This document shows, piece after piece, positions 6,186-15,363 of a stretch of DNA of 60,449 nt (position 1 is the stretch's first letter; the number at the start of each line of letters is the position of its first letter). The translations under genes and the position numbers were made by a program. Origin of the DNA: a virus; the IMG/VR virus record IMGVR_UViG_3300020221_000017, positions 1-60,449 of that record; one strand, written 5' to 3'. Under the pieces are notes generated by a model that saw only the letters and a list, made by a program, of their open reading frames with translations, made no database searches and had not been told where the DNA came from.

Positions 6186-8129
6186 TTATTTTTTTTCTAT
6201 TTCTTCAAGGGTATTTATTGGATTTTTTAATTCTTTTCCGCCTATGTTTGTTGCTTTTGTGGCACCGTATTGTCTAGCCAAATCTTGTAGACTAGAAAGA
6301 TCTTGAGATCTTACAACAGAGTTTGCTTGCTCTTGTTTAGACTCAGATATCTGATGATCATGCGCTTCTTGTTCTCTTTGTTCTTGACTTTCTTGAAGTT
6401 TTATTTGTTGTTGTTGCATTTGTTGCTGTTGTTGCTGTTGTTGTTTTTGTATTTCTTTTTGTTGTTGTTGAACATTAATTGTCATCATTAACTGATTCCA
6501 AGATAAAAATGCCGGATCCGATGGAAGATATTGCAACTCTGGTCTTTTAGATGCTCCCTTATCTCCAAAGAAAAATTCACGAATCTCTCCACGGGTCATG
6601 TTTTTTTCAACAAGATTCCAAAAAGATTGATTCAATGGAAGATTTGCAGCGGGGTGGTTTATTTGTGTTTTTTCTTCATTGTGAAGAAGATCATTCATTG
6701 AAGAAAAAACTGTCATCTGTGCCTGACGAAGACTTATATCAGTCATTGCCGTGTCATCTGTGTATCCAACAAATTTAAATTTATATTTATCTGCAAGATC
6801 TTTGTCTAAAGCAGGTAGGATATCTTGATTAAATAAGTCTTCAACAAGCATTAATATGGGAATTAGACCTCGTTCACGAGAGTATGTTATTTTAAATTGA
6901 CCAGATTCTTTAGCTTGTGCACTTGCTCTGCCGTTTGCCGTTGTAAGATAATCTAATCCAACTTCTATTGGATCTATTTGAAATTGTGCGCAAATAGCTC
7001 TCATTATATGAGAATTAAAATTTATATACTCCATCTCACGTGCAGAACCCGACATTGGAACCCATTGAACATCATCAAGGCCTGCAACAATTGGAGTTCT
7101 CCAAGCATTTGCGGATCCGGATATTGTGTTGTAAAATTGTCTTCTAAAAGAAGCAAGAGTATTTTGAGTAACAGCACCTTTTAAATGAAGAATACCCCTT
7201 GCAGCATATCCATGTGTAAAAAAATTAGCATTATATGCCTCTATATTTAGATGATTTGTTATCATTATGATTGCCTGCTCAACTACAGATATGCAATATC
7301 CATTAGAGTCAGCATAGTTTTGTGGATTAAATAATTTAAACACCATGTCTTCATCACCAAAGGCATTTAAAACTCTATTGTCTGTTGATAATTGAACATA
7401 CTTATAATAATCTATTTCTCTAGGCGCAAGATACCCATCCGCCCTTGGATCATTGTCGCTTTTTTTAGTATGATACATATTGATTGCAGTTTTAACTTGA
7501 TCTTCTACAACTGTTTTATTGATTGCTTGATTTATTAAGTACATTGTTTCAGCAGGAAGAGGTCTGAAGCGATGAAGAGCCCCGGTTCTTGTTAAGACTT
7601 TTTCAACTGCCACATATCCAAAAGTAAGACCATCTCTAACTATTAATTTTAAAAATTCACCTAAAAGCATTTCTTGTCCTTTGGGGACATTTTCAGTTCT
7701 GCCACAATTATATATATAACTTTCCAACATATTTATATTATCAATATCTTGTTCAGACAATGACTCGCTGTGATCTCTTTTGACGACACGAAAACCCATA
7801 TCGTATCTGCGCTCTGGACGTCTTGAAAATCTTAAAACAGTATCTGCTCTTATTTGTAAGATTGTGCTAACAAGCCAATCTCTTTGAGACATGTCTCTAA
7901 GAGTTCTATTTGATATTCTGCTTATTTTATTTTTTGAAAGAAAATAATTATTACTTGCTTGTTCAAAATAAGGGTCTGTTAATATCGCCTTACCTCTTAC
8001 AAGACCTGATTCTTGATTTTCTGATTGTGGCTTCTCTGGAAGTTTATCTGCGTCTGCTTTGGTCATTTGCTCGATATCTTCTACAAGACGGTCTTGTATT
8101 GATTTTTTTAAATCTTCAAACCATGACAT
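6186..8129 (-). CDS. Portal protein
   Basis: 647 residues. It lies between terminase and the protease/capsid genes, where a portal is expected. Portal-like features include SQRDWLVSTILQIRADTVLRFSRR near residue 85, a conserved region of phage K/SPO1-type portals, and the PLPAETMYLIN and VGLDYLTTANGRASAQA stretches. The dodecameric portal forms the DNA channel at the head vertex and docks the terminase. The C-terminal 90 residues hold a poly-Gln tract (encoded at about 6390-6470 by CAA/CAG repeats) followed by a charged tail. No close relative was recognised beyond the family level. Confidence 0.85.
   Translation of the reverse strand: MSWFEDLKKSIQDRLVEDIEQMTKADADKLPEKPQSENQESGLVRGKAILTDPYFEQASNNYFLSKNKISRISNRTLRDMSQRDWLVSTILQIRADTVLRFSRRPERRYDMGFRVVKRDHSESLSEQDIDNINMLESYIYNCGRTENVPKGQEMLLGEFLKLIVRDGLTFGYVAVEKVLTRTGALHRFRPLPAETMYLINQAINKTVVEDQVKTAINMYHTKKSDNDPRADGYLAPREIDYYKYVQLSTDNRVLNAFGDEDMVFKLFNPQNYADSNGYCISVVEQAIIMITNHLNIEAYNANFFTHGYAARGILHLKGAVTQNTLASFRRQFYNTISGSANAWRTPIVAGLDDVQWVPMSGSAREMEYINFNSHIMRAICAQFQIDPIEVGLDYLTTANGRASAQAKESGQFKITYSRERGLIPILMLVEDLFNQDILPALDKDLADKYKFKFVGYTDDTAMTDISLRQAQMTVFSSMNDLLHNEEKTQINHPAANLPLNQSFWNLVEKNMTRGEIREFFFGDKGASKRPELQYLPSDPAFLSWNQLMMTINVQQQQKEIQKQQQQQQQQMQQQQIKLQESQEQREQEAHDHQISESKQEQANSVVRSQDLSSLQDLARQYGATKATNIGGKELKNPINTLEEIEKK
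6390..6470 (-). repeat. CAA/CAG microsatellite encoding poly-Gln in the portal
   Basis: A run of mostly CAA codons with a few CAG encodes a Gln-rich tract near the portal C-terminus. Such tracts can change length by replication slippage. It lies outside the conserved portal core, so length changes would probably be tolerated. Confidence 0.7.
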
Positions 8130-8159
8130 TTACAAAATCCCCTTATATATCATACCGGA

Positions 8160-11100
8160 TTACATAGTCCAAAGAAAGCCACCTTCAGAAGATTGTTCGC
8201 TGTCTTCATCTAATTCAGATAGCCTTCCTATTTTACCTATATTATCAGTAGAATACTCTGAATTAAAAGGTATATTATTAACTTTTGCGTACTCCTCTGG
8301 AGTAGGTGGTTTTATAAAATGACCTCTAGAGTCAACTATTTTAGAAACATCCATATCAACGCCAGCAGATCCTAATACTATAGTATTTTTACCAAATAAA
8401 TTAATTAAAGAGTATCTTAATGCGTCGAGCCAGTGATCATGTTCTGTGTCTGGGTCATCTGTCATGTTTCCAGCTGCATCTGCTTTAAAATGATATAATT
8501 GAAATTCCTGTATTATTGGCTTACATGTTTCAGCTGCAAAAAATATCTTGGCCTCATTGGATCCTGGTGTTCTTAACCATTTTTTAATAACTTGAACACC
8601 TGCATTGATATTTGATTTTTCTGAGTTAGTTGTAGTCGGAAGACCCATTTTTCTCATTTCCTGAGCATCACCTGGGTCTGCCATATCAGGAAAATATAAT
8701 TGAATTCTATAGTTATTATGCCATTTATGTTTTACTATATGCATCCATGCCGGTCTTGATATGTATGTTTGACCATCGCATCTAACTACATATATATTTT
8801 CTCTACTGTCTACAAAAAATACAACCAAAGTATGTGGATTAGACCAACCCCAGTCGATTCCTGCATATGCTTGAAGTCCCATTGAGTGACATTTTTTTAT
8901 AAAAATATCATGATCACACTCGCCAGGGAACTCTTTACCAGTTAAAATAAGCCACATTTGATTCCATGTTTTGACATGGGTTCTTTCATCAAATTCTTTA
9001 TATATAATTCCTTCTACACTTGGTTTTAAATTCATAAGCTGAGCCATTGCCCAATCTGGTCCTTCTGATAAGACTTTTTGAGCAAGTTCATCAATCGATT
9101 TTAACATTGATGATTTAGAAGATTGTTTTTTAGCATCACCTAAGCATATTGGTGCAAGTGGACATTTCAAGCACCCTTCAAACATCTCATGTCTTTCATA
9201 GTCTTTTTGTTTTTGAGTTGCTAATCTTTCATAATCATTTCTTGTTCTGACATCAAAAGAATTTTGATCAATAAATAATTCTATTTTAGAAGTTCCAGAT
9301 CTTGAATCTGGACATCTTTCTGTAAACTCAAATGCAGTCCATCTTCTTACATTTCTTCCTTGTTTTTCTGCATTTTCAATAGCTTGATTCATCAGACCGT
9401 ATCTAGTTTTTCTAGTCGAAATACCAACACGAAGAGGTCTTTTTCCTCTTTTTGAGTCAAGCATTCCAGATATTTCCTTATATGCCTTGACAGACTCGCC
9501 AGATACTGTATCGATCTCATCAACTACAACAAGTGGAACGTGTGGGCCGTTTAATGCTTTCAATGTACACGGAAGAACTTCTAATGTTATCTTTTCGCCA
9601 GATACATTAAACGTAGATCTTTCCATTGTTGTTCTTTCAAGAATTCTAGATGCCTCTGGCGTCTTAGGAGGCATAACGATTGGTTTAATTCTATCGTTTA
9701 ATAAAAACTTCTGCTGATATTCATAGCATCTTTTTGCCTGAGAAAGAATTGCGCCAACATGTACCACGTCTCTTTGATCATGCAGTAGAACCATCAATTC
9801 TGCAATAGCCATGCCGAGAGTGTTATGGCTGATGAAGCCGTTCGACCAGTACGCGTGATCGACGTCTACCTCTAGATCGTAGAAATAGTGCTTGCCGAAC
9901 GTTATGGTATCTACGGTCTCGTAGCAACCCTTTCTGATGAAAGACAGATACTCTGCCCACTCGTGCTCTTCTAAGCGGTTGGCCAGACTTATAAAGTAGT
10001 CGATCTTGTGGCCATAGACATAAGACTCTTTAGACTTCTCGCCGGATCCCCAGAGATCCTTAGAGTACTTGATCTCGGAATGAGTTTTCTTGCCGGCCTC
10101 TAAACGCCAGTACCCGTTTGCGATCTCGTATTTTTGCTTTATGTGGTCCGCAAAAGACTTTATGAGCTTAGAAGGATATCGGAACTGTTCGTTCATCTTG
10201 ACGGCGTGCGCCTTAAAGGCATCGCGCTTAGAGAAAAGCGGCATTACATACTCTGGAAGCGGGGTTTTGTACTCAACCGAGTGATACTCGACAATGTGAT
10301 CTTTTACGAACTTTGTGGTCGACGCTTTTCTCCGCTTCTTATTTATTACAGAGTGCACGCCGAAGACATTGAGGATCTTGGCTATCTGCTGTATGAGTTC
10401 TGGGTTGGCTAGAGTGATCGAGTCCTTGGACCCATCGGTCTCCATCAGACCGGAGATGAATCCAGCCAAGAAGCTTGGACTGTGGTCTAATGTCTTTAGT
10501 TTCTTGAAGTAGCAGAGTTCACCCTCGACGTACGTCCTAAAGAAGTCTCTGAACGCCTTAGTAGAAGACGACGCATTCTTTATAGCAGAAGACTTAGAGC
10601 TGGAATTTACGTTTATCGTCACACCTAGGTGCCTGTCTATCAGACTCACATAGTGTACAAGCTGGTCTGGGTCTTTTGCACACATAGATATATTCGTGTT
10701 TGTTCCTCTGCCCACACAACCGTCGCCGACTATGCAGCCAGCAACCCAGCCAAGATCGTAGTCCTTAGAAGAAACGTCCACCAGATGGCCCAAGGATTCT
10801 ATAGATCTATAGACTAGCTGACCAGGAGTTAGATCTTTCATGTATACCCAGTCGATCTTGTTGGTCTCTGGATGCAGTGCCTGAACGCGATGCTTTAAAG
10901 AACCAGTGAGCGACCACACGCCGTGCTTGCTCATAAACTTGGTGATTAAAGTGACTCCGTCTTTGATTCCCTCGTCGAAGGTCTGGACTACTGATCTCCA
11001 GGACCAGCCTGTCCAGACCACATCGCCGATCTTGACGTCTTGTACACGTTTAAGTCCATTTTGCGTAAGAATCTCAGTGTCTTGCAAAACGCACTTCCCG

Positions 11101-11540
11101 CTACCACGTCCTGCAACATATAGAATTTCTTGGATATTTTTAGGGTTGTTTTTATTTACTGTTATGTCATACACCTCCCAAATGGCATGGAAGGGCGTCG
11201 TATCCGCGTATCTCGATACCTTAAAATCGGGGAGATGAAGACCGAAAAAGAATTTAATATAATTTTTTAATTCTTGCTCAGTTCTACAGGGAGAAAAAAA
11301 TATCTTCTCTAATTGCTCGGCTGTTAACTTTATATTGCTCTTTATCTGAGGATCTTTTATCTCTATCGCTTCTTTAGGTTTGATTTCTATTTCTATTTCT
11401 TTATTTTCTTTAACAACCTTTGCCAAGGCTGCTTTTTGAGCTCTTTCCTTAGGTCTTGATATGAATTTTTTATAATGTTGTTTGCAGTAATTTTTTGCTA
11501 AAACCACTCTTTCACAACCGGGCACACTGCATTTACTCAC
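8160..11540 (-). CDS. Terminase large subunit interrupted by an intein
   Basis: 1126 residues before splicing, 702 after. The chosen GTG start at 11540 has AGGTGA five bases upstream; a GTG three codons earlier is also open. Order: N-terminal zinc-finger-like motif (Cys4, Cys9, Cys19, His22), Walker A GRGSGK/T split by the intein (residues 150-573), Walker B VPLVVVDEID (Asp674, Glu675), a Cys cluster (743, 790, 793, 799) also seen in SPO1-like terminases, and the RNase H-fold nuclease with AGIDWGWSN (Asp896), DPGDAQE and a late Asp-rich motif (DPDTEHDHWLDALRY). It pumps DNA into the prohead through the portal and cuts it. The protein cannot bind ATP until the intein is removed. It overlaps the upstream gene. 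Confidence 0.92.
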   Translation of the reverse strand: MSKCSVPGCERVVLAKNYCKQHYKKFISRPKERAQKAALAKVVKENKEIEIEIKPKEAIEIKDPQIKSNIKLTAEQLEKIFFSPCRTEQELKNYIKFFFGLHLPDFKVSRYADTTPFHAIWEVYDITVNKNNPKNIQEILYVAGRGSGKCVLQDTEILTQNGLKRVQDVKIGDVVWTGWSWRSVVQTFDEGIKDGVTLITKFMSKHGVWSLTGSLKHRVQALHPETNKIDWVYMKDLTPGQLVYRSIESLGHLVDVSSKDYDLGWVAGCIVGDGCVGRGTNTNISMCAKDPDQLVHYVSLIDRHLGVTINVNSSSKSSAIKNASSSTKAFRDFFRTYVEGELCYFKKLKTLDHSPSFLAGFISGLMETDGSKDSITLANPELIQQIAKILNVFGVHSVINKKRRKASTTKFVKDHIVEYHSVEYKTPLPEYVMPLFSKRDAFKAHAVKMNEQFRYPSKLIKSFADHIKQKYEIANGYWRLEAGKKTHSEIKYSKDLWGSGEKSKESYVYGHKIDYFISLANRLEEHEWAEYLSFIRKGCYETVDTITFGKHYFYDLEVDVDHAYWSNGFISHNTLGMAIAELMVLLHDQRDVVHVGAILSQAKRCYEYQQKFLLNDRIKPIVMPPKTPEASRILERTTMERSTFNVSGEKITLEVLPCTLKALNGPHVPLVVVDEIDTVSGESVKAYKEISGMLDSKRGKRPLRVGISTRKTRYGLMNQAIENAEKQGRNVRRWTAFEFTERCPDSRSGTSKIELFIDQNSFDVRTRNDYERLATQKQKDYERHEMFEGCLKCPLAPICLGDAKKQSSKSSMLKSIDELAQKVLSEGPDWAMAQLMNLKPSVEGIIYKEFDERTHVKTWNQMWLILTGKEFPGECDHDIFIKKCHSMGLQAYAGIDWGWSNPHTLVVFFVDSRENIYVVRCDGQTYISRPAWMHIVKHKWHNNYRIQLYFPDMADPGDAQEMRKMGLPTTTNSEKSNINAGVQVIKKWLRTPGSNEAKIFFAAETCKPIIQEFQLYHFKADAAGNMTDDPDTEHDHWLDALRYSLINLFGKNTIVLGSAGVDMDVSKIVDSRGHFIKPPTPEEYAKVNNIPFNSEYSTDNIGKIGRLSELDEDSEQSSEGGFLWTM
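9822..11093 (-). mobile_element. LAGLIDADG-type intein inserted in the terminase P-loop
   Basis: 424 codons, in frame, from Cys (CVLQDTEILTQNGL, block A) to the terminal HN (GFISHN, block G), with Thr as the +1 extein residue. Block B-like GSLKHRV and block F YFYDLEVDVDHAYW are present. Two LAGLIDADG motifs, LGWVAGCIVGDGCVG and FLAGFISGLMETDG, mark a homing endonuclease. The insertion falls exactly between the Lys and Thr of the Walker A motif GRGSGK/T, a common spot because it is highly conserved. Its DNA is clearly richer in G and C than the extein on either side, which suggests recent acquisition. Confidence 0.95.
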
Positions 11541-12153
11541 TTGTATCACCTACTAACTCAGCTAATATTACAGCTTCTTCACTTGAAGATTTTGATTTCT
11601 TACTTATTTTTTTTATTTCATTTTGTGGTATTTGTTTGTTATCGTTGCTTACGTTTGATGGATTTGCCATTCCCCTAACAGATTCAGCTACCTGGGCCAA
11701 CATGTCTATTACTTGTTGATAATCTTTTATAGTTTTAATTCTAAAAGAGGGTGGAGGATTTCCAACCGGATCATTAAGATACTTTCTAACTTCTTCAGAG
11801 GTTTCTACATTTGAAACAGATATCATGTCTGTTAGGAACTCAACTTGTTCAACTGTCGATCTTACTATTCTAGTTTTAATACGATCGTAAAGAGAGGCTG
11901 CGACAACCTCCCTATCCTTAGACCATCCACTCAAAGCTGCGGTTAACAGTATCTTCCCATATGGGATAGATGGGTATCTTTTTGATATATCTTCAAAAGT
12001 ATATCCCAATATATAAAGCTCATACATTGGCATTGCATCGTGTTTACTGAGAATTCCAGCAGTCTTGTGTTTTTTAAGATACTTTTCGGCCTCAATAACC
12101 TGATCATTACTTAAACCGTATTTTTCTCTTGGTGTTAAGTTCTTTTTCTGCAA
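11533..12153 (-). CDS. Probable small terminase subunit
   Basis: 206 residues; starts at TTG (12153) with GGAG six bases upstream. A helix-turn-helix-like segment lies in the first third (YILGYTFEDISKRYPSIPYGKIL), then a helical middle (KTRIVRSTVEQVEFLTDMI) and a low-complexity tail. It is directly upstream of the large terminase with overlapping ends, the usual place for the small subunit, which recognises phage DNA and loads the motor. Assigned on position, size and HTH; not on a recognised family. Confidence 0.5.
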   Translation of the reverse strand: MQKKNLTPREKYGLSNDQVIEAEKYLKKHKTAGILSKHDAMPMYELYILGYTFEDISKRYPSIPYGKILLTAALSGWSKDREVVAASLYDRIKTRIVRSTVEQVEFLTDMISVSNVETSEEVRKYLNDPVGNPPPSFRIKTIKDYQQVIDMLAQVAESVRGMANPSNVSNDNKQIPQNEIKKISKKSKSSSEEAVILAELVGDTSE

Positions 12154-12526
12154 AGTATTCTCTCCAAACAGGGTTTGAAGAAATACAGGAAATAATCTGT
12201 ATTATCCTCATTGGTTTTATCATTTTATACTTCGCAATTGAGTTTATTGGAATACCCACTACTATTAAAGATATAATATCTTGTTCAAATTCTGTAAAAC
12301 TATTTAATATGTTTAAAAAATCATCTGAAGACTTTGATTTAGTTAATTTTATTATATTAGTTTCTATTTGTTCAGCTATTTTTTTTTGAATTATCAATTT
12401 ATTACATATAGAATCAATATCTTCAGAGTCTGTTTCTAAATACTCTAACCAGATACTTTGTCTAATATCTAAATCATCTGTGACGTTTTCAATTTTTAAT
12501 CTGATCTCCATGTGTTTCTGTTTCAT
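12107..12526 (-). CDS. Unknown helical protein
   Basis: 139 residues, Ile/Lys-rich. It has a long helical region and the stretch FTEFEQDIISLIVVGIPINSIAKYKMI, which could be a HTH. It overlaps the downstream gene by 47 bases and the upstream gene by 38, a strongly compacted arrangement. No clear Shine-Dalgarno sequence precedes the ATG at 12526, so the start may lie elsewhere. Function not recognised; it sits between SbcD and the probable small terminase. Confidence 0.5.
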   Translation of the reverse strand: MKQKHMEIRLKIENVTDDLDIRQSIWLEYLETDSEDIDSICNKLIIQKKIAEQIETNIIKLTKSKSSDDFLNILNSFTEFEQDIISLIVVGIPINSIAKYKMIKPMRIIQIISCISSNPVWREYFAEKELNTKRKIRFK

Positions 12527-12920
12527 CTGTGTTTTCTACATACTCGCTAATATTTTTTAGCTTGTATGTAGCCCTCCATCCAGGACCACAGAGATCTTTA
12601 ACGAATCCATTTAATATCCTATCTATATCTAAATTGCCTTGTTTTTTTAACAATCTTCTTAATCTCCATAGATTAAAAAGTCCTGTTTTATCCCTCATAC
12701 TATAATACCTAGTTACAGTATCTAACATTGACTCGGGTCCATAGATTACATAGTCTACTATTTTAGTAGACGGATCAATAGCTACTTCTAATGCCTTCAC
12801 ATCCTTGTGTGCCAAAGATCCATACATATATAAATTATTTTTAACAATATCAGTAACTATTCCATTATTCAAAGTCCAACGAATATGATCCATTATTTCA
12901 GTTATTTTTTCTTCATTCAT
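12489..12920 (-). CDS. Unknown protein upstream of the terminase genes
   Basis: 143 residues; AAGGTGA precedes the ATG. The sequence is mixed alpha/beta (VKALEVAIDPSTKIVDYVIYG, then a basic helical part FNLWRLRRLLKKQGNLD). No motif or family recognised. It starts three bases after the SbcD stop and overlaps the next gene, so it is part of the same transcript. Confidence 0.6.
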   Translation of the reverse strand: MNEEKITEIMDHIRWTLNNGIVTDIVKNNLYMYGSLAHKDVKALEVAIDPSTKIVDYVIYGPESMLDTVTRYYSMRDKTGLFNLWRLRRLLKKQGNLDIDRILNGFVKDLCGPGWRATYKLKNISEYVENTDETETHGDQIKN

Positions 12921-12923
12921 AAT

Positions 12924-13898
12924 TCACCTTGTGTTTTGTAATATTATTTTTTTTATTTCATCTTTATTTTGAGATCCTTTATAAACTTTATTAAGATACT
13001 CATCTAACATTGATGATATGTCTTTTGACAAAATAGAAACTTTATCAGATTTTATTTTATCTATAGATTCTGTTTTTATAGTTAAACTACACTTTTTTCT
13101 AAGGTCATTTACATGTTTAGATTCTAATATATTTTTAATCTCAGCCCTTGGTCCTTTAATTGTCATTATCCAATGATTAAAAACATCCAAATCTGGAATC
13201 TCTTCATCTGTATTTATTTCTATTGTTTTATACATTGGAAATGGTGATTTTATAAATTCAAATTCAAAAGTTTCAGTGTTAAATAATGACAATCCCTTTG
13301 ATTGATCCGCATCCGATGCCGACATGGCATATGGAGTTCCTACATAGTTTATAATAGAATCTAGTATTTGTTTTTTATGAACGTGTCCAGATATGACGAT
13401 GTCGGCATTTATATCTTTTGTCTCTATGCCATGATCTGCTTTTTTATAGCCATAGTCAGCTCCTATAAAAGTATTATGAGTTACAACTATAGACGTATCT
13501 GTTTGTGGCCACAGTTCCCTAGAATGAACATAGGGAACATATGTTATATTTTCTATAACCTTAATAGAATCTGCTATTAAAATATTTTTTATTGATGAAA
13601 AAGGTTTAAAAGCATGAAATTCAGATGAATTTGGTTTATATTGATCATGATTTCCTAACAGACAAATATATGATCCATTTGATTTCATTAGATTTGATAT
13701 TTTTTTTAAATGCTCATCAAAAATACAAAGAATCTCAGAACGAATTATAGAATGAGTATCAAAGGTATCGCCTAAATTTACAATAATATCTGGTTTTTTT
13801 TCAATATAGATATTTTCTATCCATTTTAATAAACTTTTACTAAGTTGTAAATGAGTATGTCTTAAGTGCATGTCTCCAATAAAAAGTATTTTAGTCAT
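12924..13898 (-). CDS. SbcD/Mre11-like (T4 gp47-like) recombination nuclease
   Basis: 324 residues. All metallophosphoesterase motifs are present: GDMHLRH at the N-terminus, GDTFD, LLGNHDQY, VVTHNT and SGHVHKK. With SbcC (25146-26891), which lies elsewhere in the same block, it would form the ATP-dependent Mre11-Rad50 type nuclease that resects DNA ends to start recombination, as gp46/47 do in T4. The ATG overlaps the stop of the preceding short ORF in an ATGA. Confidence 0.88.
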   Translation of the reverse strand: MTKILFIGDMHLRHTHLQLSKSLLKWIENIYIEKKPDIIVNLGDTFDTHSIIRSEILCIFDEHLKKISNLMKSNGSYICLLGNHDQYKPNSSEFHAFKPFSSIKNILIADSIKVIENITYVPYVHSRELWPQTDTSIVVTHNTFIGADYGYKKADHGIETKDINADIVISGHVHKKQILDSIINYVGTPYAMSASDADQSKGLSLFNTETFEFEFIKSPFPMYKTIEINTDEEIPDLDVFNHWIMTIKGPRAEIKNILESKHVNDLRKKCSLTIKTESIDKIKSDKVSILSKDISSMLDEYLNKVYKGSQNKDEIKKIILQNTR

Positions 13899-14026
13899 CT
13901 AATTCTAATCCTATTAAGAAGAACTAAAAATTGTAAAAAAGCTGTTGTTTCATTATTATAAGTAGTTATTTTATTATTTATATATGCGTTATTTTTTTTG
14001 GCATATCGTATACAAGTTGAGCCCAT
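13895..14026 (-). CDS. Short ORF just upstream of SbcD
   Basis: 43 residues from the ATG at 14026 (MGSTCIRYAKKNNAYINN to FLVLLNRIRIR). Its stop overlaps the SbcD start (ATGA), as for coupled genes. The frame stays open further upstream, to about NISKRNGFIQ, before a stop. The ending TTAFLQFLVLLNRI reads like a real protein end. It overlaps the 51-residue ORF in another frame, so the three ORFs of this gap may be one gene broken by frameshifts. The ribosome-binding site is weak. Confidence 0.4.
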   Translation of the reverse strand: MGSTCIRYAKKNNAYINNKITTYNNETTAFLQFLVLLNRIRIR

Positions 14027-14133
14027 TTGTATAAATCCGTTTCTTTTTGATATATTTTTAATTTAATAAATATTTTAACCATCCTTATGCAGAGAATATA
14101 AGATCTTATGTTTTCTTTAGAGTTTTTCGTCAT
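13978..14133 (-). CDS. Short ORF between RecA and SbcD
   Basis: 51 residues (MTKNSKENIRSYILCIRMV...), with its ATG overlapping the previous stop as ATGA. Near its end it crosses a run of eight A (CCAAAAAAAATAA), in which A-AAA-AAA is in the zero frame, a classical -1 slippery heptamer. A -1 slip there would join it to the frame of the 43-residue ORF that leads into SbcD. Programmed slippage, a mutation or a read error cannot be told apart. No function recognised. Confidence 0.4.
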   Translation of the reverse strand: MTKNSKENIRSYILCIRMVKIFIKLKIYQKETDLYKWAQLVYDMPKKITHI

Positions 14134-14255
14134 CCAGAAAACCCATCTTGGTATGATTGAAAATATTTAAAATAACTTTCTCTATTAATATGCATTCTAT
14201 ATAATAGATATGAAAAATACATTAACTTTACATTAATAGGAATATCACTTTGCAT
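14130..14255 (-). CDS. Short ORF directly after recA
   Basis: 41 residues (MQSDIPINVKLMYFSYLLYR, then MHINRESYFKYFQSYQDGFSG). The ATG lies one base after the RecA stop, and its own stop overlaps the next ATG. Aromatic-rich, no motif known. The close coupling of all three ORFs in this gap favours real translation or a recently broken gene. Confidence 0.4.
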   Translation of the reverse strand: MQSDIPINVKLMYFSYLLYRMHINRESYFKYFQSYQDGFSG

Positions 14256-14256
14256 T

Positions 14257-15363
14257 TTACTCTATGCTTTCTAAATCCTCATCAACATCATTTGCAAAGC
14301 CAAATTCATCTAATTCAACTTTTGAATCTTTTAAAGAATAACATGAATTCATTACTCTATCTTGTAAAGATTTATTATTAATAACAAGATTTCTGATATT
14401 TTGTTCACCTCTAACAGGTGGGTCGTTTTCAAAAACCCACATTTGCATATTTTCTTTTCCTGTTTCTGGATTTACAGGATGCTTAATTATTCCTAATGAT
14501 TTTCCCAAATCAAAAATCTCACCACCCGTGTCCATTATTCCTTTTTGATAATGAAAAGTAAACTGTGCAACTCTAGCAGGCATACCCATGCGGTTTTTTC
14601 TAACTTTCACACGTACCTTGTGACCAAGTTGTGCAGCTCCTCCTGCTATTGTCTCACCTTGTTCTATTACTCCATTTTTTGTATCTAATTTTGTAACTTC
14701 CAACATCAAATCTGCTGCATGTTTAAGCGACTGACCATCTGGAAGCACATATGGATTTCTCAATGCTTTCATTGGATCTATTTGAATAGAAACTTGTTGT
14801 ATACAAAAAGTTAATAACTCATGTTCATTAATAACAGGAAGAATCATTTTAAATGCAGATGGTAGATAGTTTGCTCCGGTGCCTCCCATTATCATATCTG
14901 TTGATTGTTTTTTAATATCTTTTGGATATCTAATTGATCTAATGGAATCTATAACAATTGCTTTTACTGGAGCTCCATCTTGAAGAAGTTCTAAGAGCTC
15001 TCCTCCAATATAGTCAAATATATTTAATGGATCATTGCTTTTTCTAACAACTAAACGATCTGCATCTCCGCCTAATCTTATAAAAAAATCAGTATTAAAA
15101 GAAAATTCAGAATCAAACCATATTGCAATTGCCTCTGGATCTCTTTTTTGCAACTCAATCAGTGCCATCATTGACAACATTGATTTACCGCTACTCTCTG
15201 GTCCATATAAAATATTGATCTTACCAGGTCTAAAGCCTCCAATACCTGTTGCCCAATTAAGAGAAGGCGACCATGATGGGATTGTTTGAGGTTCTTTCTT
15301 TTTTAAATCAGATGCTATTTTTCCAAAATCTTTAGTAAGTTTGCTCATCCATTTATTTATCAT
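14257..15363 (-). CDS. recA: RecA/UvsX-type recombinase
   Basis: 368 residues. Walker A GPESSGKS at 54-61, the Glu of AIWFDSEFSF for ATP hydrolysis, Walker B AIVIDSIRSI, and basic DNA-contact segments (KVRVKKNRMGMP-like: KVRVRKNRMG region). This is the strand-exchange protein that pairs a resected end with a homologous duplex. In this phage it would support repair and recombination-driven replication together with the UvsY-like, SSB, SbcCD and UvsW-like proteins. The ATG overlaps the upstream stop (TAATG), and GAGGGG lies upstream. Confidence 0.93.
   Translation of the reverse strand: MINKWMSKLTKDFGKIASDLKKKEPQTIPSWSPSLNWATGIGGFRPGKINILYGPESSGKSMLSMMALIELQKRDPEAIAIWFDSEFSFNTDFFIRLGGDADRLVVRKSNDPLNIFDYIGGELLELLQDGAPVKAIVIDSIRSIRYPKDIKKQSTDMIMGGTGANYLPSAFKMILPVINEHELLTFCIQQVSIQIDPMKALRNPYVLPDGQSLKHAADLMLEVTKLDTKNGVIEQGETIAGGAAQLGHKVRVKVRKNRMGMPARVAQFTFHYQKGIMDTGGEIFDLGKSLGIIKHPVNPETGKENMQMWVFENDPPVRGEQNIRNLVINNKSLQDRVMNSCYSLKDSKVELDEFGFANDVDEDLESIE

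Noticed and set aside
9822-11093. Intein as a group I intron
   Set aside because: The insertion is open in frame throughout, with protein splicing motifs at both edges, so it is translated and not removed as RNA.
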